Part shown: in pieces, positions 24,701-35,960 of the stretch
Layout of the letters: each line of letters begins with the position of its first letter
How positions within the stretch are numbered: position 1 is the stretch's first letter
Translations under genes and position numbers: made by a program
NCBI GenBank assembly: GCA_040954595.2
Contig: CM082576.2
Coordinates: 10,230,001 to 10,294,000 of the forward strand
Length of the DNA stretch: 64,000 nt
Direction: 5' to 3'
From: Balanoglossus misakiensis
Lineage: Eukaryota > Hemichordata
Notes under the pieces: model-generated
What the model was told of the DNA's origin: nothing
What the model saw: only the letters and a program-made list of their open reading frames with translations
Databases searched by the model: none

Positions 24701-26135
24701 CTTTTCGTTTACCCATTTATCAATTGGTCATTCTATCAATAAGAGACACCGACAACACACTTTAGCAGATACAAGATGTTGCAAGTGCCTTCACTCGTAA
24801 AATAGACGAATCAATGTCCCAGTGTACAGAAATGACAAGCTTGACAGATGTGATTAAAGAGCACAAAACAGAAAATGCATAAATTATGCTAATTAGTCAA
24901 CATGAGCAGTCTCAACATTTTGCCAAATATTTAACTGTTCAGGACCCTGGGCTCTTGCCAGGAGAAATAAGGCACCATATGGGGGATTGTGGAATTGTCA
25001 GAAAAAGCTATTTCTGTTTTATATGATCAGAGAATAGGCAAAGCTATATATATTCATTTGCGACACATTTACAAAGACAATATGGTACAAATTTACTTCA
25101 CAGACAAACAGTGTTTTGTCAAACGCGAGTCAAACAATTATAGTAGCAGCGTACTAACCAAATTTGTCTCTGGGTTATCGCACTCAGGACACAGGACAAA
25201 TTTAATAATGAAGCCATCAAGCATGTCTTGCAACTTGGCAGCATCATGAGAGCCATTCACCACAAAACGGTCGTTCTTCTGATCCATCTGGGTTTGTGCC
25301 CCTAACTCACAACCAAAGTATTTGGTAGGGTCTGTAGGGTGGGAAACAGGTTCGACTTTGTCAATTTTAATTTGCACAAGATGGTGACATTTTCAGGTTT
25401 GATAGAAGAATTGGCAACACATATACAAAATCCAGTCTGGATACAATGCACCGATAAAAAGTTATGCGTTCATTTAGATCTGCGTTTGCAGAATGCAAAG
25501 CACATGACAATACTTACAGGTAGGTGGTCTGTCAAGAGCCTTAGCAACATCAACCATGTTAACAATAACAGTTTTGATTCCATTACCCCGCCCTTCAACC
25601 TGTTGCACGAAGAAAGAGAAAAAAAAACCCTTTCATTTACAGATCACATATCATCTGAAACTATTCAAACCTATCCAACTGACTCACGGAACCAAAATCC
25701 ATTCAGATTCAACATGGTCTAATGAAATGTCGTCACAAGCGACGCCCCTGTTCCTGTCAACAGACTTTCAGCACAAGGAGGGTTATTGCAAAGTGTTGAC
25801 ATTTTTTTAACGAACTGACAATCGCCTTGTATTATCAGAAGTTACCCACTTGTCAGGGAATTCTGTTAACTTCTGAAAGGACGAGTTTACAAAATAAGAT
25901 ACATGCTTGATGGGAAAGTCGGATGGCAGCATCAATTTCAAAGAATAACTTAAGCAGCAATGTACACGAATGCAGAATAGATTTACATATAAAAGCTCCT
26001 ATACTGGAACAATTTTTTCATTTTCTGCGTTTGTGAAAACATTTCTGACACATCGCAACGAACCTTTGCTATGAGGCGAGGCATTTTGTATCTGTAAAAC
26101 TGGTCGGTGACATTTCGATTGACATTGAGCGCCAT
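21711..26135 (-). CDS. EIF5: Eukaryotic translation initiation factor 5 (eIF5)
   Basis: GTPase-activating protein for eIF2 and hub of the 43S/48S preinitiation complex. Exons: 26135-26064, 25599-25518, 25331-25159, 24351-24085, 23796-23626, 23433-23272, 23111-22944, 22411-22292, 21833-21711; all frames join to about 445 residues (human about 431). The N-terminus [20 protein letters not shown] keeps the catalytic Arg15. The zinc ribbon is CPEC...CIAC, around residues 99-124. A Lys/Gln-rich linker ([17 protein letters not shown]) follows, then the HEAT/W2 domain, with [20 protein letters not shown] as the acidic-aromatic box. The protein ends [11 protein letters not shown], resembling the human DDDIDIDAI. 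The start codon has ideal context (AAGATGG). Confidence 0.97.
21988..22148. mobile_element. hAT-type MITE, 161 bp, diverged
   Basis: It runs CAGTGTGTCCTATAA to TTAGAGGGCACACTG with flanks GTCATAAC and GTTCTAAC (6 of 8 identical). The interior matches the inverted interior of the 12076 copy (GAAAATTATCCACA, AAATTTCTAGAAATCCTCAA). It lies in the eIF5 intron between the last two coding exons. Confidence 0.7.
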
Positions 26136-26139
26136 CTTG
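26128..26139 (-). promoter_or_regulatory. TISU/YY1-like element at the eIF5 start codon
   Basis: CAAGATGGCGCT matches the TISU consensus SAASATGGCGGC at 10 of 12 positions, including the whole CAAGATGGCG core. TISU elements combine YY1 binding with scanning-free initiation on very short leaders and are common in translation genes. Whether transcription starts just upstream is unknown. Confidence 0.5.
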
Positions 26140-27480
26140 ATTTATTGGCGGGGCTTCCTATGTTTTTGTATGTATTCCTCTTCGTACGCTTTGAATGTTT
26201 TGACCTACAGTATGTTGATCGACAGCTGTTGTGATAGAGCCTTCTGGGGACATTAATACACCTATGTTGGCTTGTGGGATTGAGATGGTTGCAAGGATTA
26301 CAGAGTGGTGTGACTGGGCTCACCAATACGTCTGAAATTTGAAGAGAAAAAAATTGGCATGGTAAGTAAAATAAAAAATATGCATATATTTCATGGGGGA
26401 ATTAGTAACAGAATCGACACAATACTGTGAGTAAACATACATGTATACGCATACTCAAACCACCATCTGTATTGCCTGATGCAATAATTTTGAAATTTCC
26501 ACTACTCAGTGTTCCATTGCTTGGCCAACATCTGGACCACTGGTGAGACCCCATCATGCAAGATACACTTAAAAGCATAATGTTTAAAGTTTAAAACACA
26601 GCGATAAAAAGACAAATGTTAATCATGATCGTGAGGAATCAGCTGTTTAATTAATAAATTAGCCTGCCATATTAATTATTACAATGCATGGGATAAGTCA
26701 TTCACAAAATATTTAACTCTTTGGAAAAGTTGACAATCCAAATTTGAATGACACTGCCAAGATACTATATGCAAATGTACAGACCTGCTTTCTAATTATT
26801 TGACCTCGGAATTTCACTATGATTAGAGATCAGAGAACTCGATCATGATATTTCATATAAATTTACTGTCACTGACACAGATGATACACAATGTATCTAT
26901 GAAATTCAAACAATAGATTAGTCTGACAAAAATGAATATTTTGCAGTTTGTGTGCGACAGCTAATATGAAACCGCCACATTGCGCGAAATCACGATTTCC
27001 GCACTAAAATCCGGTCACGTGGGCGAGGCACAGCTTGAAAGCTACATGATGTAGTTACAAAGAGGCAAATCGAGCTGAAGCCCGGTGTCGCATCTTGCCT
27101 AACAGCTTTCATTCTTGCGGAATGGCAACTCTCGACCCCAAAAAATGAAACATCGGATTGCTCACTGAGTTACGAAGGGTTGCGACGTTTGGATGCATAC
27201 AAACAGAGCTTGCAAGAGTTGGACGTGACGACAGAAGCGTGCGTCTGGAGATTTTGACGCCATCTTGAATGTCCAGAGCAGCATGCGCACGTTCCACACA
27301 AGCTTTGTCATGGGATTTCTGATCACAGTTTCACACACAACACACAACATCACCAGATACGGTTGAGACAACGAACAACTATGTCATCCTTACCTGTTAA
27401 ACTCAAATTAGACATAAACTCTCTGAAATGGCAAAAATATCAAAACAAGAAAAGTGGCAGCTGGACGATGTGTCCTGACC
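26136..27480 (-). promoter_or_regulatory. EIF5: Candidate eIF5 5'UTR exons and promoter
   Basis: An acceptor TTTCAG lies just above 26331 and a strong donor AACAG|GTAAGG at 27394-27388. Together they imply a noncoding exon 1 (about 27394-27480) spliced to a second exon carrying the uORF and the start codon. A CACGTG E-box lies near 27015 in the intron between them. Exon 1's 5' limit is a guess. Confidence 0.4.
26158..26253 (-). CDS. Upstream ORF in eIF5 leader, 31 codons
   Basis: ATG at 26253 in weak context (T at -3, T at +4) opens a frame that closes with TAG at 26158, 22 nt before the eIF5 ATG. Vertebrate eIF5 mRNAs carry inhibitory uORFs with poor start context that allow eIF5 to limit its own synthesis. 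This one has the same properties but matters only if the long leader is transcribed. Confidence 0.4.
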   Translation of the reverse strand: MSPEGSITTAVDQHTVGQNIQSVRRGIHTKT

Positions 27481-28245
27481 AGAAATTGCGTTCGATACGG
27501 AAAACACGCCGTCGAATCCTTCCTTTTCTGAAATAAAAACAAACAAAACGGCTCTGGTCAGCATTGATCAAACTTCGAAATGTCGTCAGAAGACAAAATA
27601 TCGCAGAAACCTAGGAAAATATGCTAAAATTTCGAACACACTCATATCCAACAGATAACACGTACAGCTTTGACTAGTGCGTCGCTGTGCAGCTTGGTAC
27701 GTTTCAATATATTGCGCAAGTCTGGGAATATCACTGTGCCCGGATGTGGAGCATGTGGGGGCGACATGAATGATGTAGGTGTCAGAGAGCCACAGTGGAT
27801 GCAACTGCAGGGACTGTGTTAAAAATCGTAAAAATTAAAATTAGTACAACGATCTGATATTTTTTTACATCTTTAAATGTATCATAAATATACTCATCTT
27901 TTAAACGTGTTGGAGAAATATTCATAGATGCATTTTGAAATTATGGACATCAAAATATCGGTGAAACCATTTTGTGTATCTATTACCAGCCATAGTAGTA
28001 GTGAATATTCCAGACTTGTTAATTCATCACCAATATAAAATTGACAGTCAGGTCAGCTGACAAGGTGAAATGTGTCAGTAGTCAAACCAATAGGTCAACT
28101 GTTGTTGGGTTGGATGAATAAATTGATGACATTATAGAATTTTTTTTTTTTAAATTAGCGTCAAGAACATATTCAAATGTATATAAAATGTCAGTGTGTT
28201 ATCCTTCTCCCAGTTTTGAAAGAATTTATTCCTTGCATATATCTG

Positions 28246-28308
28246 ACACACACACACACACACGCACGCACGCACACACACACACACACAGATAGACAGA
28301 CAGACAGA
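28246..28308. repeat. (CA)n/(CACG)n then (GACA)n microsatellite
   Basis: CACACA runs interrupted by CGCACGCACG, then GATAGACAGACAGACAG. Confidence 0.9.
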
Positions 28309-29365
28309 ACCCAATGTGAACGAAAAACTCCTGAAACAACATATTCCAACAAATGAACATTTTAACAAACTGTTTAATTCGTTACTGTAAACTTTGACAA
28401 GAACAGTAATTGGGACATATAACACTCTTTAAAATTAACTGTGCATTGCCTTGAGGCTAATCACTCCCTGATGAAAGAATTACTTTACATTCAGCTGCAA
28501 AAACGTGTTAATTTGGATTACACTCTATTCTTTTTTAACAGCTGCTAACAAAATGTACTCAATAAACCTGTATCTAGAGCATTATTTGCATTGTTTACAC
28601 TTATTTCTGTGAAACCCAACAGCGTATCTACATGTATATTACCATATGATGTATAATACAACTTTTAAAAAAAACTATTAGAATTTTTACATATCTATTA
28701 GAATTTGAAGTATGCCATCTTTGGAAGTACCCAGGAGAACTGATAAGCTTGAGTCTTCAGGGTTTCTATAGAAACAGATAAAAGTACAACATGACACTGT
28801 CATAATTGTGTCCACATCTTTTATACAATCTACAAGCCTTTGTCAGTATAATAAGCTGCACTGTATTTGACAATTTTTTATTTGATTTCTATCATTGTGT
28901 GACACCTGGTGTGTGCACGTTTGCTGTTTCATGGAAAACAATTGTGAGAGATTGTGGGTTGAATGGAAAAGATCAGATTCTGAACATGCACACTGGACGA
29001 ATGTGTTGCTTTTGTTATAAGGTCATCTCTCAAACATTTTGGTCACTTTCACGTTTTCTCTGTTTTAATGGCAATTGTCAGCTGTAAGCATATATCATGG
29101 TGGGTGTCTAGTTCTTCCTGAAATCACCAAACAAGCAACCAGTTCTGAGGTGTAAACTAACAGCCCTTACACTACTTTGAATCCACATATTACACCATGA
29201 AAGCCCAATTCCACATCTAGAGAAACCCAGCTTTGTCTAGAAAGCTTTCACTACAATGCGATGTATACGGCAAAACATCGTCCTATCCCTTGGGTCACAT
29301 TTCAAAGTTGGACAGAATACTAGTATGCAATAAAATTATCATTCATAGCTTATGGTAACTACAAA

Positions 29366-29593
29366 CTATTTGTACAACTGCATTGCTGTTGTTAGGGAAC
29401 GCCCATCTAAAGCTTCTCCAGCAATCCAGCAGACATAGAATAAAGGTAAATTTCTAAATTTAATACTCATATCACCTGAGGGGATTATCAGTTGTATTCT
29501 ATCAAAAATTTGGTCTTCAAATTCATGTCTCTGTTCTGTATTCATTCTTTCCATGACCCTGTTAATTAAATAAGACAGTTTTGGAAGAAGCAC
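29366..29593 (-). CDS. Unrecognised ORF, possible terminal exon
   Basis: 75 codons ending in TAA, with a protein-like composition (LSYLINRVMERMNTEQRHEF, FRNLPLFYVCWIAGEALDGR). An AG acceptor with a pyrimidine-rich lead (CTTCTGCACAG/CCAG) lies just before its start. I recognise no family and found no partner exons before LCLAT1, so it may be chance or part of an untranslated tail. Confidence 0.2.
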   Translation of the reverse strand: MLLPKLSYLINRVMERMNTEQRHEFEDQIFDRIQLIIPSGDMSIKFRNLPLFYVCWIAGEALDGRSLTTAMQLYK

Positions 29594-30293
29594 CTGGCTG
29601 TGCAGAAGATGGAGATGGTATGCGATAACTCAAAGAGCACATGATGAACTAGAAATTTTTTAAACTAGTGAATAAAACTAGAAACTAGCTCACCGATTGT
29701 CCAAGAGGTAAAATCAATGCCAAATGTTACATTTTCTTGATATTGCATTAGGACAACACACACAGATACAATAACGCAAAGCAAACAAGCTCAGCAGTGA
29801 GCATCAGGTGGGTCTAAGAAATTGATGGATGAAATATCATATTGGACATGAGTTCAATCGCAACATGAAAACTTGACAGGTTTTATATAAAAGAAGAAAT
29901 ATCGAAAACGTAAATACGAAAAAAATACACCAAATAAAGGGCAACTCTATCACCCTATAAAATGATACTGAGAAAATGATCCTAAGTTTTAAAAAACACC
30001 TTTATAGAAATTATACATTGCACTTCTGTCATCAAATTTCACTGCAGTGATGCAGACAAAGTTTGTAGCAGATGGTCAAGAGAAACAAAATCAAGCCGTT
30101 GTTAATGATAGTTTCCTTCAGAGGTTCAGAGTAACTAATCAGGACAGAAAGAGAGAGAGAAACATACAAACATGCAAGAGCTCAGCTGAGCACTCTGACC
30201 AGACACAGATTATTATCTACATCACTGCACTGAGAAAATCTTGGTATTGCAGACTTTTGTTGAGTTCATGTCGAACTGACGTAAGCACGATCT

Positions 30294-30390
30294 TTAACCC
30301 TAATATCACCCCCAGTTCCCTCAATGGAGGTCCAACTTTTACCATAGAAAACAATTGGTTTGGACTGAACCATGGTGGTGAAAGGGTTAA
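30294..30390. mobile_element. piggyBac-like MITE, 97 bp
   Basis: TTAACCCT...CACC at one end and GGTGAAAGGGTTAA at the other, so the termini are CCCTTTCACC type at TTAA targets, as in piggyBac-superfamily elements. The interior carries CATAGAAAACAATTGGTTTG. Related copies lie at 33383, 41099 and 55549. Confidence 0.65.
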
Positions 30391-31300
30391 TGGCAGCATA
30401 ATACCTTCAATGTCTTCGTACAGACGAAAATGGTACACAAACATTGAAATCGAAGGGTTAATCCATGTGTTTCTGGCAGTATAGTAATCCAAAGTGGTTT
30501 ATTAGCACACTTTTACTTCTTATATACTGGTGTGAATGTTAGAAAATCTTCAGGTGAAAAACATATGGCAGCTATTTGGCAATCGTTCAATTACCTGACA
30601 GAAAACAGTCAGTTTAGAAATTCATTTGCTATTGTCGTATTCGTGCAACTGATACGCTAATAACTTGATATTTCAACATTTCCAAAAGTCTCTAAGAGCA
30701 TATGAAAAGACTGCTGACACGTTTGGCTGCAAAACGCAAAGACATGACACAAACCCCCACCACGGCCCTTGACTCTGGTTACGGAGTCAGGGGCACATGG
30801 AAACAGTTTGTCTGGTTTATCAGAAAAATACAAATAAACATCATGGACCAGCCATTGCACATAAATATATTCAAATCATGTTGTATAAATCAGATGATAT
30901 GGACTTATTTCTCATTTGAAGTCTAGCAATGTAATATCTGCTGTCTAGAGGAACAGAGGCAGTCACTTTTTTTCTTACACATTTTTCAGTACTTCAGTTC
31001 TGTGAATCAACTAGTTTCCTGTTTCACTATATTAAATTATGTTGAAATAATCTAAGTGGGCTTCACATTAGAGAATGTGTATGTGTGACATTGCATTGCC
31101 GTTATTCACAACAAAATGTATGCCTGGACAAATGCTGACAATAGTAACGGTGGCTATACGCAGGCAATGAATGTGGACATGAGAAAGTCGGTTCAACTTG
31201 ATCTAGGGGTGTAGCACAATAATCTGTGCACGATACACAGAACAAAACTGCTGAAAAAAATGATCGAGTGTTGTGCAACTGTTCCTTTAATTAAGTAAGT

Positions 31301-34300
31301 CTACTCTTTGGCTCTTTTGGTTTCCCTGTGATTGATCTGATTGAAAATTCCGCTGATTTTCCACATGTTTTTGTACCAGAGTCTTTCGAGGCGGTCTATC
31401 CCGCCGAACCCGTACACGGCCACCGTGTAGAAAACGCAGGCCGCGATGAAGAACCACAGGCCGATCTTTGTGGTGATCAACAGATACAGGAAAAACGCGT
31501 TGAGGACTGTGTACACGACCAGCGACATTGTGAAGTACATCCTCAGCCGAGTGCTGAGTCCGGACTCGACGTTCTCGACGTTCGCGAATTTCTTGTTTCG
31601 GTAGAAGTCGCTCAACATCTCCTCTTTCTCTTTCCATTTCTGCTTGCACCAGTTCTGCACGCCTTCCTCGTTGATGGGGATGGTGGCTATCGGGTGGCGC
31701 CGGATGTGGAAGTGGATCTCCCGGGGGAAGTTGCCCTTGACGATGTCCAGCTCATAGTGGGGGATGTTCTGTGGGTAGCCAATGGTGATGTCGTGGATGG
31801 CATCCAACATACCCTCTGAAATAAAAATCCCCCAAAAAGGTCAAAATAAAGTATGAAATGATGAGTGTTTTCAGTAGACAGTTGCATATCATATTACTAC
31901 ATCTAGTCATATCTGATACGATGACCCCCCCCCCCCCCCCCCCCTGTACAATGTAATTGCTGGAAACCTTTTTTCACTCACCCTTTCTCAGCTTTTCCAC
32001 CAAAAATGTCAGTCCTGTCGTTCTCGGATGTAGAACATACTCGTACACTGGTAAGCCATTTTTCTTGGCGTACTCGGCACCCCTCCGTTTGTTATCATCG
32101 CTGAGGTCAGTGCCTGTAACAAAGGCAATCCTATCATGAATGGCTTGTTGTGAAAACTGTTTTCACATTTGATGAGAAACAGAGAAAAATCCAGTCTTCT
32201 AAAATATGTGATAATTTTTGGATTATCACAGTTGTGTGAATTTGGGCCACATCTACACAACAAATTCATACTTTTGGACCAAAATTTCAATTCCATTACT
32301 TCCATGCAAAAAAAAATATTAAAATTTATATTAAAATGTTCTCAAAAACTCATATCTCTCACTCACCCTCAGGGAATATAAGAATCTGGGTTGGGTGTCT
32401 GATTGCAGAAAAGTAGTCCAAGATGTCAGTCAGGAGTGGTTTATCCAACTCCCAGTTGCGCCGAATAAATATGAAATGGCCAGCTTGCATTGCCCAACCT
32501 AGAAAGAACAGACGTGTCCAAGTTGAGTAAAAGTGGTCTGATGTCACAGATTTCTAAAAGAGAGATAATGATACTCATGAGAGAGGTGGTGCTGGTGGTT
32601 CACAGCAGGACCTGTGTTAATTTTACACAGACATTGTATGCAATGAAGACATTACTGCAAGCTAACTCAAGTCAATTATATTCAAAATAATACAAACATG
32701 CTAATATCTCAGGTCAATGATTTCAATCCTGGGATTTATTTCATGTTTTTCTTTAAAAAGGCATATTTCAGCACCTTGCCTACAAACACCAACAGACATG
32801 CATACCTCCTCCCCAGATGTTTTTCAGGCCTCTTTTCAACATGATCTTCTCGTGGTGCAGGGAACTCCTTCGTATAAGACACGACCAGAGGAACATCCAG
32901 TCTAACCTCGTCCTGTGGTTCATTATGATGATACTCTTCTCGCCTGGCTTGAAGTCATCCCCGCTGACTGTTATCCTGATGCCAAACACCATTTCTGTTG
33001 CCAAGGAAACGTACCGTGTGAGGGTGAAATAAGCTGACTGTAGTTCTATCTCTGCATTTTATGGCTAAACTTGGCACAATTACAGCTTAAAGGTACCCAG
33101 TGTACAGTCACCTATGCAAATTTAACCACTGTTCACATGGGAAATTCAAATATAGCCAATCACAGATTTACAGTGGGCGGTACATGCGAAATAATTTGTA
33201 CCACAAAATTCAAACACTTAGACATGGCCTTTTGAAAAACCAGTAAATTAGAGGTGACCACTTACATGTACCTTTAAGTTTAATAGTCACGATCAAAACA
33301 AGATGACATAAAATGAGTCATGAATCCATTGCTTTTACATGTGCCATGAATACACAGAGAGCTTATCTTGTTCTGGGGAATAGTATCCCTTTCACCCCCA
33401 GTTCCCACTTTAGAGGTCCAATCTTACCATAGAAAACAATGGGTTTGGACTGAACCGTGGTGGTGAAAGGGTTAAACCGTAATCATGCTCTAAACTTTGA
33501 AAGTTTGATGAAGTAAAAGGGTTAAAAAAATAAATTTATTTTCACAGAGAAATGACAGAAATAGTATGTTTCAGTGACAGAAAGTGGGATTGAGCAGACA
33601 TGTTTTCCCACATCTCACTGACATTCTCACTGTCTGAATTAGCAGACACAGGAAAAGGCATCAGCTTTACATTTGTCTGTGCTTGTTCGAAAATTTGCAT
33701 GTATATTATTCTATGCGCAGTGACCAGTTTGACCTCAAATGAGCCCTGCCGGACGCTCATCATCAATCAATCCCACGTAACAGGCTGCAGACTTTGAACA
33801 TTTGGGTTGATTATTTACGCAATGACACGACAAAACAAGCAGAACAGGTGTCACTATGCATGCAAATTTTTAATTTTTTTATAATAAAAATGGAATATTT
33901 GTTCAGAAGCACCATTGGTAGGTCATGTAATACTTTACTCACCGAGAAATGCCTTGAGATAACATCACAAATCCATGGAAAAAGAAAAGAAAAGAAACGG
34001 ATTACAAATTCTGCTTTGTTATTTTTATCAGATGGTACTTTGGTTCATGTGTTTATCATTCAGGTGAAATTTCCCAACAACTGAACATACTCCTTGACGT
34101 ATGTCGGTGACACATTTGGGTTAATTAAGCACAACAAAAATGTGATTTATGCATTGTTTTATCAATTTGTTCTAGCTCTAAGACTAGACAGATCAAACAG
34201 CAAGTTTTGAGAAGACGTTTTGACCAGGAAAACCATAGTGACTAGCTAGCTCACAATGGAATAACCATTACATGTAAATTATCAAGTTATTAGATACTTA

Positions 34301-34484
34301 CAAGTGGAAACGTGACCCATTTTGCCAGTAAATGATCCTGTATTCTCCTGTAGAGGGGGGTATGAATAAACAACAGTGGCATGAACGGTCCCATGATGTA
34401 CACTGCCCCGAGAAAACTTGTCAGCCAGAAAATGGCTACCACAAAAAATATTCCCCCAAACTTGTTTCGAAACATCTCCGCCAT
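31301..34484 (-). CDS. LCLAT1: Lysocardiolipin/lysophospholipid acyltransferase (LCLAT1-like)
   Basis: ER/mitochondria-associated acyltransferase that remodels phosphatidylinositol, phosphatidylglycerol and cardiolipin lysolipids. Exons: 34484-34302, 33037-32806, 32498-32367, 32113-31982, 31815-31301; frames join to about 397 residues (human isoform 376). N-terminal hydrophobic segments (FFVVAIFWLTSFLGAVYIMG) precede the catalytic NHRTRLD (residues about 101-107, the NHx4D motif). The acyl-acceptor motif FPEGTD lies at about 180-185, and VLHPRTTGLTF and DAIHDITIGYP follow as in human LCLAT1. Two C-terminal membrane spans (YTVLNAFFLYLLITT, GLWFFIAACVFYTVAVYG) end the protein; it ends KRAKE without a clear dilysine signal. 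The exon 2 acceptor (CTACAG, 33038) adds residues SAYFTLTRYVS not remembered in human; that boundary is the least sure part. Confidence 0.92.
31925..31944. repeat. Poly(C) run, 20 nt
   Basis: Twenty consecutive C on plus (G on the transcribed strand), inside an LCLAT1 intron, about 40 bp from an exon edge. Confidence 0.95.
33383..33475. mobile_element. piggyBac-like MITE copy in LCLAT1 intron 1
   Basis: CCCTTTCACCCCCAGTTCCC to GGTGGTGAAAGGGTTAA, same family as 30294-30390. The left TTAA is degraded to GTAT and the right one is intact. It lies upstream of exon 33037-32806. Confidence 0.65.
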
Positions 34485-34647
34485 GTTTGGTTTGTTTCCC
34501 CGGGGGTTAGGACAGCAGAAGACTGACACACGGCGGCAAATCTGAAATAACAAGAAACACCTTGAATGAATGAATTAATGATGATAAAGACAACACCAAC
34601 ACCATCATCACAACCACCACCATCATAATCATCATGTTGCTACTGTT

Positions 34648-34732
<85 letters not shown>

Positions 34733-34757
34733 CCATCATCATCACTATCAGCATCAG

Positions 34758-34789
<32 letters not shown>

Positions 34790-34823
34790 CCGTCATCGTC
34801 ATCACCACCATCATCACCATCAC

Positions 34824-34861
<38 letters not shown>
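34648..34861. repeat. (ATC)n trinucleotide microsatellite, about 214 bp
   Basis: Long ATC/GAT array with a few interruptions (ACC, AGC, GTC), inside LCLAT1 intron 1. It creates false poly-Asp, poly-Met and poly-Ser reading frames. Confidence 0.98.
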
Positions 34862-34862
<1 letters not shown>

Positions 34863-35339
34863 TTGATGACCATACCACTGGCACTGAAGTAGCCTGTGCC
34901 CTGACCAGCTAACACATAGATTTATGGATTTGTGCAAGTCCTATACTTATGTGCAGAGAACTTATTGCCTGAAATATACTGCAAATATATTTGCTTACAT
35001 TACCTCTTTGCCAGATCCGGTCAACCGCCACCCGTCTCCAGTCTGAATGCTTAAGTTATCCCATCAACATGAACTTGAACCTGAGGATACAACACATTAT
35101 GTTTGACACAAGGTTAAATCATTAATTAATGATCAACAGCTTCTCTGCTTTCTGTAAACACATATCTTATTAGACATATATATTGTTCAGCAGCAATTTG
35201 AAGAAAAACTGTCAACAGTTCCAGAACAACAGTGTCACTGAGAACACCGACTTGGCAGTCTGCCTGAATGCGTTCTAACTTCAGCACTGGTGTAAATAAG
35301 ACTTCAATCAGATAGATGTAGCCTTGTAGGATGCCATAT

Positions 35340-35354
35340 GGGGGGGGGGGGGGG
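35340..35354. repeat. Poly(G) run, 15 nt
   Basis: Uninterrupted G run within the LCLAT1 5' intron. Confidence 0.95.
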
Positions 35355-35960
35355 ATACACGACCGATTCGAGCATTGCTCTTCAGATGAAAGTGGAATTT
35401 TGAACTTTGAGACTGGGCGCTTTTTCATAAAATGCTTTCTTTAATTTTAATACTGGAAACAACTCGTGGAGATGTTGGCTTGGTAACGTTTATTGACCAC
35501 AACTGACTTGACGTAACTATGAACTGTCTGTGGCTTGCTTTCGAATTCATTATGTAATACCAGTAAGTTCCATCACCCATTGAAATAGTACAGACTTTAG
35601 CAACATCTAAAATGCATTTGGTCGAAAACGCTCTAATTGTATCCGTTAGATTTTATAGACCTTGCAATCTGGAGTCAAAAGATGTACGACCTACGGTCAC
35701 AAGATCACTGATCACCCATTCACGAATCATCATTATCATTTATCAGTTCTTGCACTTGCAGTTGCACTGGAGTTGCAGCAACAAAACCACAGTGAACTAA
35801 ACGATAAAACAGGCCTTTTTCGCTGAATGACAAACGAAAATACCTACTCATAAAGTGAGCAGAAAATTCAATATACTTACGGTATGTATTACTAGAGAAA
35901 GCCACCCGACAGCGTTGATACCGTCAATAATCGAAATGCAGAAGCTGCTGATGAAGTATG

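Larger units (their letters stand above)
27500..31300. other. Intergenic/3'UTR stretch with no confident gene
   Basis: AT-rich DNA between the eIF5 promoter and the LCLAT1 stop codon; part must be LCLAT1 3'UTR. It contains a CA microsatellite, a piggyBac-like MITE at 30294 and one unrecognised protein-like ORF at 29366-29593 (minus). Nothing else could be identified. Confidence 0.5.
34485..35960 (-). promoter_or_regulatory. LCLAT1 5'UTR exon(s) and first intron
   Basis: The coding exon begins after a TTTCAG acceptor at 34542, leaving 57 nt of leader. A matching donor (ATACC|GTAAGTATAT) lies at 35881-35871, implying a noncoding exon of about 80 bp near 35.9 kb. The intron carries the ATC microsatellite and a G-run. 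ATGGCGG at the start codon again resembles a YY1/TISU core. Confidence 0.4.

Noticed and set aside
30047-30484. 145-codon plus-strand ORF
   Set aside because: It runs across the piggyBac-like MITE and has no recognisable protein features.
31328-31819. 163-codon plus-strand ORF opposite LCLAT1
   Set aside because: Antisense shadow of the last LCLAT1 exon, which has clear family motifs.
31925-31944. Poly(C) run as a regulatory element
   Set aside because: Low-complexity runs of this length are common and error-prone in assembly; no function can be supported.
34507-34937. Overlapping ORFs rich in Asp, Met or Ser
   Set aside because: They are frames of the ATC microsatellite, not proteins.
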